Shown: one piece after another, positions 16,460-25,755 of the stretch
How positions within the stretch are numbered: position 1 is the stretch's first letter
Layout of the letters: every line of letters begins with the position of its first letter
DNA from: Variovorax sp. TBS-050B
GTDB taxonomy: Bacteria; Pseudomonadota; Gammaproteobacteria; Burkholderiales; Burkholderiaceae_C
NCBI RefSeq assembly: GCF_029893635.1
Contig: NZ_JARXYR010000002.1
Span: 3,571,001-3,635,000, forward strand
Length of the DNA stretch: 64,000 nt
Direction of reading: 5' to 3'
Position numbers and translations under genes: made by a program
Notes under the pieces: generated by a model
Told to the model about the DNA's origin: nothing
The model's database searches: none
What the model saw: the letters and a program-made list of their open reading frames with translations, nothing else

Positions 16460-17968
16460 TCAATGCCTCTCCCCCGCCCCCTGCTGCGTCGCCACCTGCA
16501 ACAACACCGGATCCACCACCGCCTCGCCTTTCTCCTTCGCAGGCGCGGTCGCGCAGCGGCCATACGTATCGTCGAAGCGCACGATGTCGTCCTCGCCCAG
16601 ATACCCGCCGGTCTGCACCTCGATGACTTCGAGGATGGTCTTGCCGGGGTTCTCCAGCCGGTGGATGGCGCCGAGGGGCAGGTAGATCGATTCGTTCTCG
16701 CGCACCAGGCTGACCTGTCCGTCGCAGGTGGCCTTGGCGGTGCCCTTCACCACGATCCAGTGCTCGGAGCGGTGGTGGTGCATCTGCAGTGAAAGCTTGC
16801 AGCCGGGCTTGACGGTGATGCGCTTGACCTGAAAGCGCTCGCCGGTGTCCAGGCTGTCGTAGTCGCCCCAGGGGCGCACCACGCGGCGGTGTTCGGTGGC
16901 TTCGGGGTGACCTTCGCGGCTGAGCATCTTCACGACCTCGCCGACCTGTTCGGCGCAATCGGCATTGGCCACGAGCACGGCGTCGAGGGTGTCGACGATG
17001 ATGAGGTGCTCGGTGCCTAGGGCGACCACGGGGCGGTGCGGGGCGTGGATGAAGGTGTCGCGCGCGCCCAGGGCGCGGGCCTTGCCGCTGAGGCGGTTGC
17101 CGGTGTCGTCGGCCCCGTGCAGCTTGGCGACGGCGTTCCAGCTGCCGACGTCGCTCCAGTTGCCGTTGAACTTGACGACGGCGACGCCGGCATGCTTTTC
17201 CATCACGGCGTAGTCGATGCTGTCGCTGCGGCAGGCGGCAAAGGCCTCGGGGTCGAGGCGGTGGAAGCTGCCGTCCACGGTCACGCCGGCGGCGGCGCGT
17301 TCGCAGGCTTCGAGGATGTCGGGTGCATGCGTGCGCAGCGCGGCCAGCAGGGTGCTCGCACGCGCAAGGAAGATGCCGGCGTTCCACCAGTAGCCGCCGT
17401 GCAGGATGAGCGCCTCTGCGACCTCGGCGCTGGGTTTTTCCATGAAGCGGGTCACGGCGCGGCTGCGGCCGTCGGCCAGGTCGGGGCCGGCCTCGATGTA
17501 GCCGTAGGCGGTGCTGGCAAAGCTGGGCGCGATGCCGAAGGTGACGATGTGGCCCGCGAGCGCGGCGTCGATGCCGCTGCGCACGGTCTCGGCGAAGAGC
17601 TCGGTGTCGGGAATGTGGTGGTCCGACGGCGCGAAGAGGAGCAGCGCCTCGGGCCCGGGCGCGAGCAGCGCGGCCGCGGCGATGGCCGCGGCCGTGTTTC
17701 GCGCCACGGGCTCGAGGATCTGCCGGCCGGTGGTGCCGGCCTTGTCGGCTGCCTCGCGCACGAGAAAACGGTGGTCTTCCGAGGCGATGCAGGTGACTTC
17801 GCGGTTGAGGCTGGAGAGCCGTTCGAGGGTGAGCTGCAGCAGGCTCTTGTCGCCGATCAGCGGCGCGAACTGCTTGGGCAGCGCCTTGCGCGAGAGCGGC
17901 CACAGGCGCGTGCCGTTGCCGCCGCAGAGCACGACGGGGTGGATGAGGGGGAGCGGAAGCGTGGTCAT
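16460..17968 (-). CDS. manC: Mannose-1-phosphate guanylyltransferase / mannose-6-phosphate isomerase
   Basis: A 502-residue bifunctional enzyme making GDP-mannose, the precursor of GDP-fucose and of mannose in exopolysaccharide. The N-terminal nucleotidyltransferase carries VVLCGGNGTRLWPLSRKALP and RFMEKPS; the C-terminal cupin isomerase carries QMHHHRSEHWIVVKGTA and IYLPLGAIHRLENPG. Length matches the type II PMI/GMP family. The ATG at 17968 is the first with homology directly downstream. It is the last gene of the long minus-strand polysaccharide run and supplies substrate for the fcl product upstream. Confidence 0.93.
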   Translation of the reverse strand: MTTLPLPLIHPVVLCGGNGTRLWPLSRKALPKQFAPLIGDKSLLQLTLERLSSLNREVTCIASEDHRFLVREAADKAGTTGRQILEPVARNTAAAIAAAALLAPGPEALLLFAPSDHHIPDTELFAETVRSGIDAALAGHIVTFGIAPSFASTAYGYIEAGPDLADGRSRAVTRFMEKPSAEVAEALILHGGYWWNAGIFLARASTLLAALRTHAPDILEACERAAAGVTVDGSFHRLDPEAFAACRSDSIDYAVMEKHAGVAVVKFNGNWSDVGSWNAVAKLHGADDTGNRLSGKARALGARDTFIHAPHRPVVALGTEHLIIVDTLDAVLVANADCAEQVGEVVKMLSREGHPEATEHRRVVRPWGDYDSLDTGERFQVKRITVKPGCKLSLQMHHHRSEHWIVVKGTAKATCDGQVSLVRENESIYLPLGAIHRLENPGKTILEVIEVQTGGYLGEDDIVRFDDTYGRCATAPAKEKGEAVVDPVLLQVATQQGAGERH

Positions 17969-17999
17969 GGCGTTGTCCTTGTTCTGCTGTGCTGTTGCT

Positions 18000-18791
18000 T
18001 CAGAGCTGACCGGTGTGGGTGGCAAAGCTCACGGCCTGCGCGCGCGAGTGCACCTGCAGCTTCTTGTAGATGTTCTTGATGTGGGCATTGACGGTCTGCC
18101 CCGAGATGCCGAGCCGCAGGCTGATCTCCTTCGACACGCAGCCGCGCGCCACGCAGCGCAGCACCTCGCGCTCGCGCGCGGTCAGGGTCACCTCGCGCGC
18201 GGGCGCCTCGGGCATGGGCGGCTCCTCGGTGCCCTGCAGGTTCATGCGCGCGAGCAGCCGCCGCGTGAGCTTGGGCGTGATGACGGCGCCGCCGTTCACC
18301 ACGTGCAGCACGGCCTGGGCGAAGCTCTGCAGCCAAGCGTGCTTGAGCAGGTAGCCGGTGGCGCCGAGCTCGAAGGCGTGGATCACGTGGGCGTCGTCCT
18401 CCAGCGCGGAGATGACGATGATCTCGCAGTAGCGGTGCAGCTTGCGCGCCTCGCGGATCAGGTCGAAGCCCGATCCGTCGCCGAGCCGCAGGTCGACCAT
18501 GAGCACGTCGAACTGGTGGGTGGCCAGCAGGCGCCGGCCGTCGCGCACGCTGCCGGCCTGGGCTTCGAGGTGGATGCGCAGGTCCGAGAGCAGCTCCTGC
18601 GCGATGACGCGGCGCATGAATTCGTCGTCGTCGACCAGCAGCACGCGCACCGGCGCGTCTTCCTGGCCGGTGAGAAAGTGCGGCCAGAGCGGTTCGGGCG
18701 GCGGACAGACGCCAGTGGTGTACACCGGGCGGCGCTCGGACACCCGCGCGGAGTCGGGGGCGTCGGCAGAGTGGGGCGCGGTATCGGGCAT
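18000..18791 (-). CDS. LuxR/NarL-family response regulator in the exopolysaccharide operon
   Basis: A 263-residue regulator with an N-terminal extension of about 60 residues (rich in Pro, Ser and Asp), a receiver domain with the acidic pocket VLLVDDDEF and phospho-acceptor VLMVDLRLGDG, and a C-terminal GerE helix-turn-helix (LTAREREVLRCVARG, LGISGQTVNAHIKNIYKKL). AGGGAAA precedes the ATG at 18791. No kinase gene lies beside it. Located inside the polysaccharide run between wcaI and manC, it probably controls that operon, perhaps through the repeated sites at 45823-45993. Confidence 0.88.
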   Translation of the reverse strand: MPDTAPHSADAPDSARVSERRPVYTTGVCPPPEPLWPHFLTGQEDAPVRVLLVDDDEFMRRVIAQELLSDLRIHLEAQAGSVRDGRRLLATHQFDVLMVDLRLGDGSGFDLIREARKLHRYCEIIVISALEDDAHVIHAFELGATGYLLKHAWLQSFAQAVLHVVNGGAVITPKLTRRLLARMNLQGTEEPPMPEAPAREVTLTAREREVLRCVARGCVSKEISLRLGISGQTVNAHIKNIYKKLQVHSRAQAVSFATHTGQL

Positions 18792-18881
18792 GTGGTTTCC
18801 CTGTTTGATGGAGGTTGGACGGGGTGTCATAGGCCTTGGGATACTTGGCTCGTCTGGAAGAAAGAGCGGCGCTGCTGCCGG

Positions 18882-20111
18882 TCAGTCGGCCACGCAGCGC
18901 AGCAGCTCCTGCTCGAGCCGCAGCAGGATGGCGTTGCGGTCCAGCTCCGTTTCCGCAAAGGCGCGGGCGGCGGCGCCCAGCGCTTCGCGTTGCGGGCGCG
19001 ACACCGCGAGATGGGCGATGGCATCGGCCAGCGCATCGGCATCGCCGGGCGCGACCACCAGGCCGCGGCCGGAGACCACGCGGCTCAGCTCGGTGCCGGC
19101 ATGGGCGGTGACGATCACGGCCTTGCCGCTCGCGAGCATGCCGGCGAGCTTGGAGGGCATCACCAGGTCGGCGGCGTCGGCGCGCTGCGGCAGCACGTGG
19201 ATGTCGGCCGTGCCGAGCAGCTCGTTGAGCCGCTCGACGGGCTGGAGGTCGAGGAAATGAACCCGCGGCAGGTCGGCACAGGCGGCCTCGAGCGGCTCGC
19301 GGCTCGGGCCTTCGCCGCAGAAGACGAAGTGGATGTGCGCCGCCGCCACCAGGCGGTGCGCCGCTTCGGCGAGCAGCTCGATGCCCTGCTTGCTGCCCAG
19401 GCTGCCGGCATAGAGCACCACCACCTCGTCGGCCGGAATGCCGAGCATCGCGCGGTAGCCGCCGGCCGCGGCGGCGGGCTGCGGGAAGATCGAGCGCACG
19501 TCCACCCAGTTGGGCAGCAGCACGAGGCGGGTGGCGTCGATGCCCTTGGCGCGCGCCTTGTCGAGCATGGCGGCCGAGATGGTCGATACGCGATGGAAGC
19601 GGCCCAGCAGCCAGCGTTCGACCGACAGCGCAAGGCGCCGCGCGCGCGTGCCGCGCACCAGGCCCAGGTCGAAGGCCGCGTCGACCTCGTAGTCCTGGAT
19701 GTGCAGCCACGACTTGATGCCGAGCAGACGCGAGAAGAACAGCACCGCGGGCGCGCACATCAGCGGCGGCTCGACGACGAACACCAGGTCCGGCTTCCAG
19801 CGGATCTGCGCGAAGAGCAGCGGCATGCTCGACACCATGAACGACAGCAGGTGCGCCAGCCGCGCCAGCGCACGCGGCCGCGCCGGCACCCAAGTGGGCG
19901 CGCGCCACACGGTGATGCCGTCGCAGTCGGTCTTGCGCCAGGCCCAGGCCGAGTGGCCGTCGAACAGCGCCCAGTGCGGAAAGAAGGGCGGCGACGCGAT
20001 CACGCGCACCTCGTGGCCCTTGGCATGCAGCCACTGGGCCATCTCGCCCGAGTACTTGCCGATGCCCACGAGCTCGGGCGAGAAGTTCATCGAATAGAGA
20101 AGGATCTTCAC
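18882..20111 (-). CDS. wcaI: WcaI-like colanic-acid type glycosyltransferase (GT4)
   Basis: A 409-residue GT-B fold transferase. It opens KILLYSMNFSPELVGIGKYS, typical of WcaI, which adds a sugar (fucose in colanic acid) to the lipid-linked unit at the cytoplasmic membrane face. The C-terminal half has VVVLYAGSLGSKQG and MPSKLAGMLASGKAVI. The start is a GTG with GGGAG 9 nt upstream. It overlaps the flippase gene by 4 nt. Confidence 0.88.
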   Translation of the reverse strand: MKILLYSMNFSPELVGIGKYSGEMAQWLHAKGHEVRVIASPPFFPHWALFDGHSAWAWRKTDCDGITVWRAPTWVPARPRALARLAHLLSFMVSSMPLLFAQIRWKPDLVFVVEPPLMCAPAVLFFSRLLGIKSWLHIQDYEVDAAFDLGLVRGTRARRLALSVERWLLGRFHRVSTISAAMLDKARAKGIDATRLVLLPNWVDVRSIFPQPAAAAGGYRAMLGIPADEVVVLYAGSLGSKQGIELLAEAAHRLVAAAHIHFVFCGEGPSREPLEAACADLPRVHFLDLQPVERLNELLGTADIHVLPQRADAADLVMPSKLAGMLASGKAVIVTAHAGTELSRVVSGRGLVVAPGDADALADAIAHLAVSRPQREALGAAARAFAETELDRNAILLRLEQELLRCVAD

Positions 20112-21376
20112 GATGCGCTCCCGCAGGCGCCGCGGACCAGCCGGACGATGGGATAGAAGCCGAACTGCCGGCGCATGCGCACCTCGTACAGCACGAAGTC
20201 GGTCACGCAGGCGAGAAAGAACACGTAGTGCGGCTTGCCCGGAAAGAGCGGCACGACCAGTGCGTAGGACAGCAGCCGCAGCGCCACCTCGAGCAGCGCC
20301 CATCGCCCCAGCATGCCCATCGGCGTGACGAGCGAGAGCTGCATCTCGTGGTGGATGGTGTACGTGCGCAACAGGAAGTAGGGCACCAGACAGAGAAAGA
20401 TCTCCAGCGCCTCGCGCCCCACCTTCAGCAGCGGCGCGGCCACGGTGATGACCACCGCGAGGCCCGCGAACAGGAAGCAGCCGAGCCAGAACGACTGCCG
20501 GGCCAAGCGCAGCGTCGACGCATCGGCGCCGCCGTCCTCGGTGCCGAGCATCGCGCGGGTGCGGGTATAGAGAAAGGCCTGCACGAACTGCGAGGGCGCC
20601 TCGGCGAGCAGGAAGGCGATCTTGAAGGCGCCCACGTAGCCCAGCGGCATGAAGAAGGCCACGATGAGCAGGTCCGACTTGCGCAGCAGGAACATCAGCA
20701 GCGAATAGCCGGTCCCGCGCGCCTGCGCGCCCAGTGCGAGCAGCGCCGGCCCGGGCGGCGGACCCGCGGCCCAGCCGCGGCGCAGGCAGGCCGCACCCAC
20801 CACCAGCAGCGCCACCAGGTTGATGAGCAGCAGGTGCGAGGCGCTCATCTCCAGGCCCAGCGCCGCGAGCGCCGCCACGCCAAGGAAGAGCACGGTCGCG
20901 CGGATGCCCGCCTCCAGGTTCAGCAGCCCGGCATGGCCCAGGCCGCGGCTGTAGGCGAGCCGCAGGCCGATGAACGAGAACACCGCGAGCATCGCGACCA
21001 TCAGCAGGAAGGGCGTGCCCACCACGGGCAGGTGCTGGACCTGCAGGATCGCGGCGATCAGCAGCGTGCCGAGTGGCAGCCCGATTGCGAGCGTGCGCCG
21101 CACGTCACCCGCGCGCACCCCCGGCGGCACGGCCGCGGCCTCGCGCGAGAACAGCAGCGAACTGCCCAGCGTGCCCAGGACCAGCGCGACCTCGAGCACC
21201 GACTGGTAGATCGAATAGGCGCCGAACTCCGCCGGCGGCACGTAGGCCGCCATCGCGAACAGCGCGACGAAGCCCGAGAGGTACACGTAGAGCCGCGAAG
21301 CCAGCGCACCCAGGCCGCGCAGCGGCACGGCACGCATGCCGGCAAGGCCGATGGCGCGGTGCAGCAGCGGGTTCAT
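20108..21376 (-). CDS. Wzx-type polysaccharide flippase
   Basis: A 422-residue membrane protein with about 12 hydrophobic segments and the layout of polysaccharide transporters of the MOP superfamily. An early AAYVPPAEFGAYSIYQSVLE segment is characteristic. It would move the lipid-linked repeat unit across the inner membrane for a Wzy-dependent pathway. The ATG at 21376 has GGAGG about 8 nt upstream and was preferred over the ATG at 21397. Downstream it overlaps wcaI by 4 nt. Confidence 0.85.
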   Translation of the reverse strand: MNPLLHRAIGLAGMRAVPLRGLGALASRLYVYLSGFVALFAMAAYVPPAEFGAYSIYQSVLEVALVLGTLGSSLLFSREAAAVPPGVRAGDVRRTLAIGLPLGTLLIAAILQVQHLPVVGTPFLLMVAMLAVFSFIGLRLAYSRGLGHAGLLNLEAGIRATVLFLGVAALAALGLEMSASHLLLINLVALLVVGAACLRRGWAAGPPPGPALLALGAQARGTGYSLLMFLLRKSDLLIVAFFMPLGYVGAFKIAFLLAEAPSQFVQAFLYTRTRAMLGTEDGGADASTLRLARQSFWLGCFLFAGLAVVITVAAPLLKVGREALEIFLCLVPYFLLRTYTIHHEMQLSLVTPMGMLGRWALLEVALRLLSYALVVPLFPGKPHYVFFLACVTDFVLYEVRMRRQFGFYPIVRLVRGACGSAS

Positions 21377-21400
21377 GCGCGTGCCTCCGGTCGTCATGGC

Positions 21401-22336
21401 TCATTTCGATGCGGGCGCATCGGCGAGGCGGCCCGCGCCCACGGCGCGCTGCGCGAGCAGGCCGCAGACGAAGGCCCAGTTCTTGGCGCGCCGCGCGAGC
21501 AGCAGCGCATAGGTCAGCAGCGCCACCATGCGCACGCGGCCGTGCAGCGCATGCCCCATGGCCAGCTTGGCGCTGCCCTGGAAGTGCAGCGCGAGCACGT
21601 TGACCATCTCGCCGCGCGGCGTGACCACGCAGGGCTGGCCGTCGACGTGGACGATGCGCTTGGCACCGCCGCGCACCTCGAACTCGTCGGCGTTCAGGTT
21701 GTGGCCGCCGTTGATGTTGTGGTCGATCACGCGGCCGCCGAACACGCGGTTGATCGGCTCGGCATTGCCGCTCGCCTGTGCCCACAGGTGCAGCAGCGTC
21801 ATGTCCGACACGCCGCCGCGCACCCCGCGCGCGGCAAAGCGCGCCGCGATGGCGCGCAGCTTGCGCCGGCCCGAGGGCGTGGCATAGGTGTTGAGCACGA
21901 AGGCCACGAAGCGCTGCAGGCCCTCGGCCGTCCAGTAGCTCACGTGCGGCGAGATCTGGCACGGATCCCAGCCGTCGCGGGGCTGCATGTACGAGCCCGA
22001 GAAGTCCGCCTTGCCGACGACTCGGCGGATGTGCGCGCCGATGCCGCGGAACAGCAGCACGTCGCTGTCGATCAGCACGAACTCGCGGCAGTCGGGGTGG
22101 TGCCGGAGGTGCTCGGCCAGCAGGAAGTAGCGCCGGAAGCAGATCTTCTCGAACTCGGGCGGGTTGCTCGACAGGTGCACGTAGCTGCGGCACAGGCGCT
22201 CGTAGTCCGGCCCCGCGTCGGTGCCCGCGAGCACCACCAGCGGTTCCTCCGCGCGCGCGGCCGACTCCCGGCACAGCAGCAGCGATTTGTTCTGGCGGTC
22301 TTCCACCACGATGAAGACGAGCGGCGTGTTGTTCAT
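21401..22336 (-). CDS. Putative GT-A-type glycosyltransferase
   Basis: A 311-residue soluble protein. The sequence FVLIDSDVLLFRGIG contains a DxD-like metal-nucleotide motif (Asp-Ser-Asp) after a hydrophobic strand, as in GT-A transferases; MNNTPLVFIVVEDRQNKSLL at the start resembles the first Rossmann strand, and GGRVIDHNINGGHN lies in the acceptor half. I do not recognise the exact family. Its position between the flippase and a glycosidase-like gene supports a role in assembling or modifying the polysaccharide. Confidence 0.6.
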   Translation of the reverse strand: MNNTPLVFIVVEDRQNKSLLLCRESAARAEEPLVVLAGTDAGPDYERLCRSYVHLSSNPPEFEKICFRRYFLLAEHLRHHPDCREFVLIDSDVLLFRGIGAHIRRVVGKADFSGSYMQPRDGWDPCQISPHVSYWTAEGLQRFVAFVLNTYATPSGRRKLRAIAARFAARGVRGGVSDMTLLHLWAQASGNAEPINRVFGGRVIDHNINGGHNLNADEFEVRGGAKRIVHVDGQPCVVTPRGEMVNVLALHFQGSAKLAMGHALHGRVRMVALLTYALLLARRAKNWAFVCGLLAQRAVGAGRLADAPASK

Positions 22337-22361
22337 GTTCAGGTTCGATCGATGGTTGGGT

Positions 22362-23321
22362 TCAGGGCCGCGCCGCGGTGGCGCTGCGCACCAGCGCCAC
22401 GTGCGCGGGCAGGAAGCGCAGGCCGGCGTCGAGCGGCATGTCGAGCGTGAAGAGGCCGCCGCGCGCCTGGGCCTCGGCGATCCAGTCGCGCAGCTGGGCG
22501 GCGCTGAAGCGCGGCGCGGTCGGCTGCGCCCACGAGGCGCCCAGCGGCGTGAGCAGGTGGAACATCAGCTCGCCGGGCCGCCGGTCGAGCAGCGCCGAAA
22601 GCGAGGCCGGCGCCGGCGGCTGCATGAACTCGCCCGCCATCAGGTTCTGGCACGGCGCGGCGCGCCGGCTGAAGCGCGCCGGCCCTTCGCCCGGGTTGAA
22701 GGCGAGCCAGCGCTCGGTGCCGCCGCTTCGCGCCGCGGCGCAGAGCGCGGCCCAGCGCTCGGGCGACATGCCCTCGGTGTTGTAGGTGCCGTCGAACCAC
22801 CATCCGCGCACCAGCGGGCCGTAGTGCGCGGACCAGTGGCGCACCACCTCGGCCCAGGCGGCGGTGAAGCGCGCGGGCGGCGGCTTCTGCTCGGACACGT
22901 CGCCGAGGCAGTCCATCAGATAGGCGTCTTCCTGCGGCGCGCGGAACGGCAGGTACAGCACCAGCGCGATGCCGCGGCGCTGCAGCGCGCGGCCGATCTC
23001 CAGCGGCAGGTCGCGCGGCGCCCGGTGCCGCACGCTGGCGGGGCAGAGCGCCTCCAGCGCGGCATTGGGCGCGATGAACTGGCCGTTGTTCTGGCCGAGC
23101 GTGAGGATCAGGTAGGAGGCCCGCATGCGCGCGAGCGCGGCGGCCAGCGCCTCCACGTCGAGCGCTGCGGACTCGGCCGCGACCGATTGCTTGTCGGGCA
23201 GGAAGTGCAGCATCACGCCGAAGCCCGGCGCGGGCGCCTCCTGCGCGAAGCCGCAGGCAGCCGCGGCGCCGAGCAGCGCGGCCGCCGCGAGGCGCCGGAG
23301 GGCGACGAGGCGCCGCCTCAT
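22362..23321 (-). CDS. Exported alpha-L-fucosidase-like (GH29-type) TIM-barrel protein
   Basis: A 319-residue protein with an export signal (RRLAAAALLGAAAACGFAQ), possibly a lipoprotein with Cys in AAAC. The mature part has FGVMLHFLPDKQSV, YLILTLGQNNGQF and RGWWFDGTYNTEGM; the WWFDG block resembles the region preceding the nucleophile in GH29 fucosidases, but the protein is shorter than usual. In a cluster with GDP-fucose synthase, a periplasmic fucoside hydrolase or transferase would fit. The assignment is weak and based on local similarity. It overlaps the upstream glycosyltransferase by 4 nt. Confidence 0.55.
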   Translation of the reverse strand: MRRRLVALRRLAAAALLGAAAACGFAQEAPAPGFGVMLHFLPDKQSVAAESAALDVEALAAALARMRASYLILTLGQNNGQFIAPNAALEALCPASVRHRAPRDLPLEIGRALQRRGIALVLYLPFRAPQEDAYLMDCLGDVSEQKPPPARFTAAWAEVVRHWSAHYGPLVRGWWFDGTYNTEGMSPERWAALCAAARSGGTERWLAFNPGEGPARFSRRAAPCQNLMAGEFMQPPAPASLSALLDRRPGELMFHLLTPLGASWAQPTAPRFSAAQLRDWIAEAQARGGLFTLDMPLDAGLRFLPAHVALVRSATAARP

Positions 23322-24394
23322 TGCATCGCTCCCGCGAGCGCGACGGCTTCGCGCTTGAGCGTCAGGTAGCGCCCGGCCACCGCGGCCGGGGCGCAGGCCT
23401 CGGCATGCGGCCAGGCCGCGTGCGCGCCGCGGTGCCCGGCGAGGTAGCGCCCGAGTTCGTCCAGGTCGCAGGCCGCGTCGCCGACGAGGAAGGCATAGCC
23501 GCCGAACAGCTCGCGGTGCACCGGAATGTCCGACAGCACCAGCGGCACGCCCAGCGTGGCCGCCTCGGCGGCCGAGAGGTTGAAGCCCTCGAAGGTCGAG
23601 AGCGAGATGAAGGCCGTGGCGCCCCCATAGAGCCGGATCAGTGCCTCGCGCGAGACCAGCCCGCGGTGGCGGATGCAGTCGCGCAGCGCGGGGTCCAGGC
23701 CTGCGACCATGCGCTTGACCTCGGCCGCGCCGTTGCCCGTGATGTCGAGCCAGTCGACGAGGCCGGCCTGCTTCATGCGCACGAACAGCGCGAGCGTGCC
23801 GCTGAAGTTCTTGTGCGGGTAGTAGTGGTAGGCCGCGATCAGGTAGCGCCCGCAGGCCGGCGCGGGCGCGGGTGCGGGCGCGCGCGGCGCGTCCACGGGA
23901 TTGAAGATCACCGCGGCATGCCGGCAGGGCGGGAAGTGGCGCTCGAAGTCCTGCTGGCTGCTCTGGCTGATGAAGACCACGTCGGCCTCGCTGCGCGCCG
24001 CGCGCCGCAGGCTCCAGTCGAGCCACAGCCGCTTGGTGCGGCTGAAGTACTGCGGGTACGACTTGTACTGCAGGTCGTGCACGATCACGATCGAGTCGCG
24101 GTGCCGCCCGAGCGGCGAGAACGGCAGGAAGTAGTTCGGGAACAGCGAGAACACCCGCTCGCCCGAGGCCAGCCTGCGCAGCCCGTGGTAGTTGTAGAGC
24201 AGCGTCTCGAGCAGGAAGCGGCTGAAGCCCACGCGCCTGGCCGCGGCAAAAAGGCGCGGATGCCGCTCGCTGATCGCCTCGATGCGGTCGCCCTCCGCGA
24301 GCCGCATGCCGCGCAGCAGCAGCTCGGACACGTTCAGCACGCCGCCCGCGCCGCGGTTCAGGCGGATCGTGTCGTAGAACAGGTAGGTCGCCAT
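23318..24394 (-). CDS. Glycosyltransferase, GT4-like
   Basis: A 358-residue GT-B transferase. The donor-binding half shows YLIAAYHYYPHKNFSG, an FISLSTFEGFNLSAAEAATL block with the EGFxLxxxEA glutamate pattern of GT4, and GVPLVLSDIPVHRELFGGYA. It probably adds one sugar of the repeat unit. The ATG at 24394 has GAGGA 6 nt upstream; a second ATG at 24406 lacks one. It overlaps the next gene by 4 nt. Confidence 0.85.
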   Translation of the reverse strand: MATYLFYDTIRLNRGAGGVLNVSELLLRGMRLAEGDRIEAISERHPRLFAAARRVGFSRFLLETLLYNYHGLRRLASGERVFSLFPNYFLPFSPLGRHRDSIVIVHDLQYKSYPQYFSRTKRLWLDWSLRRAARSEADVVFISQSSQQDFERHFPPCRHAAVIFNPVDAPRAPAPAPAPACGRYLIAAYHYYPHKNFSGTLALFVRMKQAGLVDWLDITGNGAAEVKRMVAGLDPALRDCIRHRGLVSREALIRLYGGATAFISLSTFEGFNLSAAEAATLGVPLVLSDIPVHRELFGGYAFLVGDAACDLDELGRYLAGHRGAHAAWPHAEACAPAAVAGRYLTLKREAVALAGAMQ

Positions 24395-24402
24395 GGCGGT
24401 CC

Positions 24403-25722
24403 TCATGCGGTGCGGGCCGCGCCCAGCGGCGCGGCGGCGCGGCGCAGCCGCCGCACGCGCGCGCTCAGCACGCCCGCGAGCACCGCCGCGATCAGCCCCG
24501 AGGCCGCGAACGGACCCCAGCCCAGGATTGGCCCGCGCATGAACGGCACGTAGGCGGCCAGCAGCACCAGCGCCGAGAGATAGCTGCCCGAGACGGCGAC
24601 CGGCCGGTCGACCAGCCGGTCGAGCACGCGCGAGCCGGCCGAGATCGCCAGGCCGAGCAGCACCGGACCGAGCAGGCCGAAGTCGAAGTACGCGGTGGTG
24701 AAGGGCGGCAGCGAGAGGTTGGCCTGCGAGAAGTTGTTCAGGATCTCGGGCCAGCCGAGCGGATCGAAGTCCGGGAACATCTTCAGGTCGCGCGGCAGGA
24801 AGAACGAGAACGCGGACAGCAGGTAGCGGCCCATGCCCAGGTCGGGCGAGGGCGCCCGCTCGAGGATCGCGGCCACGATGAACATGGCGTCGAAGTCCTG
24901 GCTGTACGGGAAGGTGGTGAGCGTTTCGCCCCAGAAGCTGCCGCGCGAGACCAGGTTGAGCACCGGCCCCAGCCCCGCGATCGCGCCGAAGATCAGCACC
25001 GGCAGCGCCCAGCGCCACTTCTGGCCGAAGCCGTGGATGAAGAGCGGCAGCAGGCCCACGAGCAGGATCTGCCGCGGCGTGTTGACCGGGTTGGCCGCCA
25101 GCGCCGCCAGCGCGAAGGAAATGGCCGCGGCGCACCAGGCCCACACCGTGCGGCGGTGCACCGCATGGATCGCGAGCGCCACGAAGCACATCAGCACGAT
25201 GAGCTTCGGCAGGGTCGAATAGACGATGTAGTCGACCGGCAGGGTGGTCTCCTCGCCGACGATGCCGCGCGCGACGAAGTTGAGCTCGGGCCGGATGAAC
25301 AGCGAGGCGAAGGCCGCGAGCGAGCCGCTCAGCAGCAGCAGGAAGGGATGCGCCACGCCGGAGGACTGCAGCCCGGTGTAGGCCGGCTGCCGCCCGGGCG
25401 GGCCGGCCATGCCGATGCGCGCGGCCTCCACGCCCGCCATGTAGAGCAGCAGCAGCGTCAGCGCCTGCCGGTGCGCCTGCGCGTCCAGCACGCCGGCGTC
25501 CCAGAACGAGACGTCGGCGGCGATCTGCAGGGCCGGCGCGAGCGAGAAGTAGGTGAGGATCGTGGCGTAGTGGATCAGCAGGAACGCGCTCGCCCCGGGC
25601 ACCGTCAGCACCGCGATCTGAACCAGCGCCAGGGCGCACACCGCCATGTAGCCCCAGACCGGATCGAGCCAGCCGCAGAAGAAGGCGGCGGCAATGCCGA
25701 ACCAGAAGCAGAGTGTTCTCAT
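24403..25722 (-). CDS. Wzy-like polysaccharide repeat-unit polymerase
   Basis: A 439-residue protein with roughly 11-12 membrane segments and a large loop around residues 275-330 (GSFWGETLTTFPYS, LGMGRYLLSAFSFFLP, PFTTAYFDFGLLG), the shape of O-antigen/exopolysaccharide polymerases. These join lipid-linked repeat units in the periplasm and are poorly conserved, so the call rests on topology and on sitting with Wzx, Wza and Wzc homologues. Confidence 0.75.
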   Translation of the reverse strand: MRTLCFWFGIAAAFFCGWLDPVWGYMAVCALALVQIAVLTVPGASAFLLIHYATILTYFSLAPALQIAADVSFWDAGVLDAQAHRQALTLLLLYMAGVEAARIGMAGPPGRQPAYTGLQSSGVAHPFLLLLSGSLAAFASLFIRPELNFVARGIVGEETTLPVDYIVYSTLPKLIVLMCFVALAIHAVHRRTVWAWCAAAISFALAALAANPVNTPRQILLVGLLPLFIHGFGQKWRWALPVLIFGAIAGLGPVLNLVSRGSFWGETLTTFPYSQDFDAMFIVAAILERAPSPDLGMGRYLLSAFSFFLPRDLKMFPDFDPLGWPEILNNFSQANLSLPPFTTAYFDFGLLGPVLLGLAISAGSRVLDRLVDRPVAVSGSYLSALVLLAAYVPFMRGPILGWGPFAASGLIAAVLAGVLSARVRRLRRAAAPLGAARTA

Positions 25723-25755
25723 GGTGGGCCTCGTCGTTGGTGGGCGGCGTCGGGT

